This document shows, in pieces, positions 3,874-6,477 of a stretch of 6,477 nt of DNA. This DNA is from Coriobacteriia bacterium. GTDB taxonomy: Bacteria; Actinomycetota; Coriobacteriia; Anaerosomatales; JAHIQC01. Numbering within the stretch: position 1 is the stretch's first letter; each line of letters begins with the position of its first letter. Made by a program: the position numbers and the translations under genes. The DNA is taken from positions 1 to 6,477 of the forward strand of contig JAURYZ010000155.1 in assembly GCA_030653635.1 (NCBI GenBank), in the 5' to 3' direction. Below the pieces are notes generated by a model. The model saw only the letters and a program-made list of their open reading frames with translations, was not told where the DNA came from and made no database searches.

Positions 3874-6477
3874 ATGGACCGCTTGACCCGATTCAGCCTC
3901 AAGAACGCCGCTGTCGTCATCCTTATCACCGTGCTGCTCACTGCCGGAGGCGTCTACTCCGCCGGACAGCTCAAACGCGAGACGATGCCGGATGTCACCA
4001 TCCCGATTGTGGCGATCGTAACGCCGTATCCGGGTGCCGCGCCCACAGACGTCCAAGAGAAGGTCACCGAGCCACTCGAGCAGGCCATCTCGCAGGTCGA
4101 CGGCATCGAGCAGACCAGCGCGATGTCCAACGATTCGGTCTCGGTCGTCGTTGCGCAGTTCAGCTACTCGGCGAACATGGATACCGCCGAGGCCGACATC
4201 CTCAAGGCGATGGACGCCGTCGATCTGCCTGAGACGGCTCTGACACCCACCACAAACCGCATCAGCATGGGCTCGCAGCCGATCCTTCGGTTCGCGGTCT
4301 CAGGCGACGTATCGGCCGAGGCGCTGCAGATCGCGGTGCGCGATTCGCTCGTGCCTGCGCTTGAATCCGTCGACGGTGTCGGCGAGGTTATGGTCTCGAA
4401 CAAGTACGACGAGAACGTGCGTATCGTCTTTGATGCAGACAAACTCGATGCCGAGGGTCTCACTGCTGCTGATGTCGTGCAGCAGCTTCAGGCTGCGAAC
4501 CTGTCGTTTCCCGTCGGCTCGGTGGAGATCGACAAGATAGACGCTCCTATCCGCGTGAGCGGCACCTTGGCCAGCGTGGAAGACATTCGCAAGTTCAAGG
4601 TCGTGATCTACCCGAACCAAGCCGAGATGATGGGCGATGCGTTCGCCGCGATCGGCGAGGGCATGGGCGCCTTGGGCGGTGCCGTGGGCCAGCTCGGCGG
4701 TGCGGTCGGTCAGATCGGCTCCGGGGTGGGTGAGCTTGCGACCGGAGTCGGGCAGATGGGTCAAAGCCTCGGCATGCAGATCGGTCTGGGCAGCGCGCTG
4801 CAAGATGTGCAGGCACAGTCGCTCGAGGCCAAGGTCGCACTTTCCTCGGCACAGTCCGTGATGCGCGATATGGAAAGTGCAGGTGCCACCGCCACGCCGG
4901 AGTACGTCACGGCCGCAGCGACGGCCGCTAAGCTTGAGATGGTGATACCCGCGCTTGACCAGGCGGCGGTCGGGATTCAGGCGCAGCTTCTCAAAGCGCA
5001 GAAGGATGCAGCTGCGATGGCGTCGACGGGCGGCTCGACTGCGCCCGCCGCACCTTCCGGCGGCATAAGCATGAGCGCGCCTTCAGGCAGTGCGTCGATC
5101 GGCTCGGGCGACACTGGGATGGCCGAACCTGAGCTGGGCATCGTCGAACTCGGGGACATCGCGACGGTCTCCTACGGCGCCGGCGAGGGTGTCGTGGGCT
5201 CGCGCGCTAACGGGGAACCCGCTGTGCTCATTAACGTGGTCAAGACCCAGGATGCCAACACGGTCGATGTCTCCGACGCGGTGAAGGACGCCGTGGATGC
5301 GACGCTTTCGGAGCTGCCTGAGGGCACCAAAGCGACCTACACCTACGAGGGCGCCGTCATGATCGAGAAGTCGATCGACGACATGGTCCAAGAGGGCCTG
5401 ATGGGCGCGCTGTTCGCGTTTCTGGTCATCTTGCTGTTCTTGCGCAACTGGCGTTCAACACTCATCTCCGCGATCTCTATCCCGCTATCGATCGTGCTGT
5501 CGCTTCTGGCCATGAAGTTCGCGGGCGTCACCATGAACGTTATGACGCTCGGCGGGCTTACGGTGGCTATCGGGCGCGTCGTCGACGACTCCATCGTGGT
5601 CATCGAGAACATCTTCAACCACATGCAAGCCGGCGGCGAACGCACCGTCGGCATGATCCAACGCGCGACAGCCGAGGTCTCCTCGGCGATCACGTCCTCT
5701 ACGCTCACCACCGTCGCGGTGTTCGCGCCGATGATGCTCGTGAGCGGCGTGGTGGGCAAGATCTTCACACCGTTCGCGCTCACCGTGGCCGTGGCGCTCA
5801 TCTCGTCGTTGCTGGTCTCGCTCACAATAGTCCCGCTGCTTGCCAAGTGGTCGCTGCTCTCGGCCAAGGTCCACACGCGCGACGATCAGGCGACTCGCAG
5901 CGGCATCGCGTATCGACGCAGTCTGACGTGGTCGCTCGATCACCCCGGCGTTGTCGTGAGCGCCGCGGTGGTTCTGTTTGTCGCCTCCCTCGGGATAGTC
6001 CCGATCATCGGAGCGGGCTTCATGCCTCCGGCGACCGAGAAGTACCTGCAGGTCGATGTGGACTACCCAGCCGGCTTCACTGCAGCCGACGTCGACAAGG
6101 CGCTCGTGTTGCTCGAGACCGATGTTGCCAAGCGCGAAGACGTGCTCTTCTACACCGCTAACGTCGATACCGAGAGCGGATTTAACATGGCCTCGGGCGG
6201 CGTCAGCGGCGGCAACAAGGGCCACGTGTTCGTGAAGCTCACCGATGACGGCGATGTCGACGCGACACTCGCAGGCATCCAAAAGACCAGCAAGCAGATA
6301 TCAGCCGACGGAGGTAAGGTGACCGCCGCTCAGGTGAGTATGTCAGGTGGCTCTGACAGCGCGCTCGAGCTCATCGTGACCGGCCCGATGGACCGCATCG
6401 AGGTTGCTGTCGACCAGATCACCGCGGCGCTTGCCAGCGTCGAGGGGCTCGAGAACGTGTCGAGCAACTTGGCCGAG
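3874..6477 (+). CDS. RND-superfamily multidrug efflux pump, SwrC-like (partial)
   Basis: The frame is open for 868 codons to the window edge, without a stop. It encodes a proton-driven RND (HAE1-type) efflux permease, most like those of Gram-positive bacteria such as Bacillus SwrC/YerP. Visible parts are TM1 (about 11-30), the porter motif TPYPGAAP and PLEQAI, a membrane block from about 505 with LFLRNWR, and the relay helix VAIGRVVDDSIVVIENI with the paired aspartates D571 and D572. Further helices follow to about 670, and TM7 lies near 690-710 before the second porter region. Residues 249-420 form an insertion between neighbouring porter segments, with glycine-rich heptads, helices and a Ser/Gly/Pro linker. 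ATG 3874 follows GAAGGGG (3861-3867) at six bases. Full members are about 1,000-1,100 residues, so roughly the last fifth is missing. Co-transcription with the MarR gene is likely. Substrate unknown. Confidence 0.93.
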   Translation, partial: MDRLTRFSLKNAAVVILITVLLTAGGVYSAGQLKRETMPDVTIPIVAIVTPYPGAAPTDVQEKVTEPLEQAISQVDGIEQTSAMSNDSVSVVVAQFSYSANMDTAEADILKAMDAVDLPETALTPTTNRISMGSQPILRFAVSGDVSAEALQIAVRDSLVPALESVDGVGEVMVSNKYDENVRIVFDADKLDAEGLTAADVVQQLQAANLSFPVGSVEIDKIDAPIRVSGTLASVEDIRKFKVVIYPNQAEMMGDAFAAIGEGMGALGGAVGQLGGAVGQIGSGVGELATGVGQMGQSLGMQIGLGSALQDVQAQSLEAKVALSSAQSVMRDMESAGATATPEYVTAAATAAKLEMVIPALDQAAVGIQAQLLKAQKDAAAMASTGGSTAPAAPSGGISMSAPSGSASIGSGDTGMAEPELGIVELGDIATVSYGAGEGVVGSRANGEPAVLINVVKTQDANTVDVSDAVKDAVDATLSELPEGTKATYTYEGAVMIEKSIDDMVQEGLMGALFAFLVILLFLRNWRSTLISAISIPLSIVLSLLAMKFAGVTMNVMTLGGLTVAIGRVVDDSIVVIENIFNHMQAGGERTVGMIQRATAEVSSAITSSTLTTVAVFAPMMLVSGVVGKIFTPFALTVAVALISSLLVSLTIVPLLAKWSLLSAKVHTRDDQATRSGIAYRRSLTWSLDHPGVVVSAAVVLFVASLGIVPIIGAGFMPPATEKYLQVDVDYPAGFTAADVDKALVLLETDVAKREDVLFYTANVDTESGFNMASGGVSGGNKGHVFVKLTDDGDVDATLAGIQKTSKQISADGGKVTAAQVSMSGGSDSALELIVTGPMDRIEVAVDQITAALASVEGLENVSSNLAE
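4651..4776 (+). repeat. Six glycine-rich heptads inside the RND pump
   Basis: Residues 260-301 of the pump read as six consecutive seven-residue units: IGEGMGA, LGGAVGQ, LGGAVGQ, IGSGVGE, LATGVGQ, MGQSLGM. Positions 1 and 5 are hydrophobic, giving the 3-4 spacing of a coiled coil, with glycine at positions 2 and 6 for close packing. The two identical units are encoded by 21-bp copies (4672-4692 and 4693-4713) that differ only at third codon positions and the leading Leu codon, pointing to an older duplication under protein-level selection. Confidence 0.8.

Noticed and set aside
5485..6282. 265-codon minus-strand open frame (and others at 5343-5876, 4300-4803)
   Set aside because: The product is a low-complexity run rich in Arg, His, Asp and Glu, opposite the well-supported RND pump; typical antisense shadow in high-GC DNA.

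Overview
The window looks like chromosomal DNA from a high-GC, probably anaerobic bacterium that uses selenocysteine. The codons strongly prefer G or C at the third position, there are GTG starts, and one gene appears to be leaderless. These traits, with a Gram-positive-style RND pump, suggest an Actinobacteriota relative (for example Coriobacteriia). That placement is inference from style, not from a marker gene.

Left part (1-915). A membrane or secreted protein gene leaves the window on the minus strand. A complete selenocysteine tRNA gene (selC, 273-369) diverges from it, with a -10 box placed so that transcription could start at or next to the mature 5' end. A strong 16-bp hairpin follows. 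Next is a small ORF (565-786) of 73 codons with a near-perfect ribosome binding site and a Cys/His arrangement suggestive of a metal site; I do not recognise its family. Between it and the next gene lie three 14-bp tandem repeats and a perfect 17-bp palindrome that looks like an operator.

Middle part (916-3245). Four tightly packed plus-strand genes form a probable operon: a short nitroreductase-family flavoprotein, an ABC ATPase, a FetB/UPF0014 permease and a small three-helix membrane protein. The ATPase and permease match the FetAB-type exporter, associated in E. coli with iron export and peroxide resistance. The gaps are 8 nt, 1 nt and a 4-nt GTGA overlap, so joint expression is likely. 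A link to redox or metal stress is inference.

Right part (3246-6477). A MarR-family regulator is preceded by a near-consensus promoter that would start transcription at its ATG. Three TTGACC direct repeats spaced about two helical turns apart lead into that promoter. Twenty bases after the regulator begins a large RND-superfamily efflux pump, open to the end of the window (868 codons seen). Its first porter region carries an insertion of about 170 residues with six glycine-rich heptads, a predicted helical hairpin and a Ser/Gly/Pro linker. The regulator probably controls the pump.
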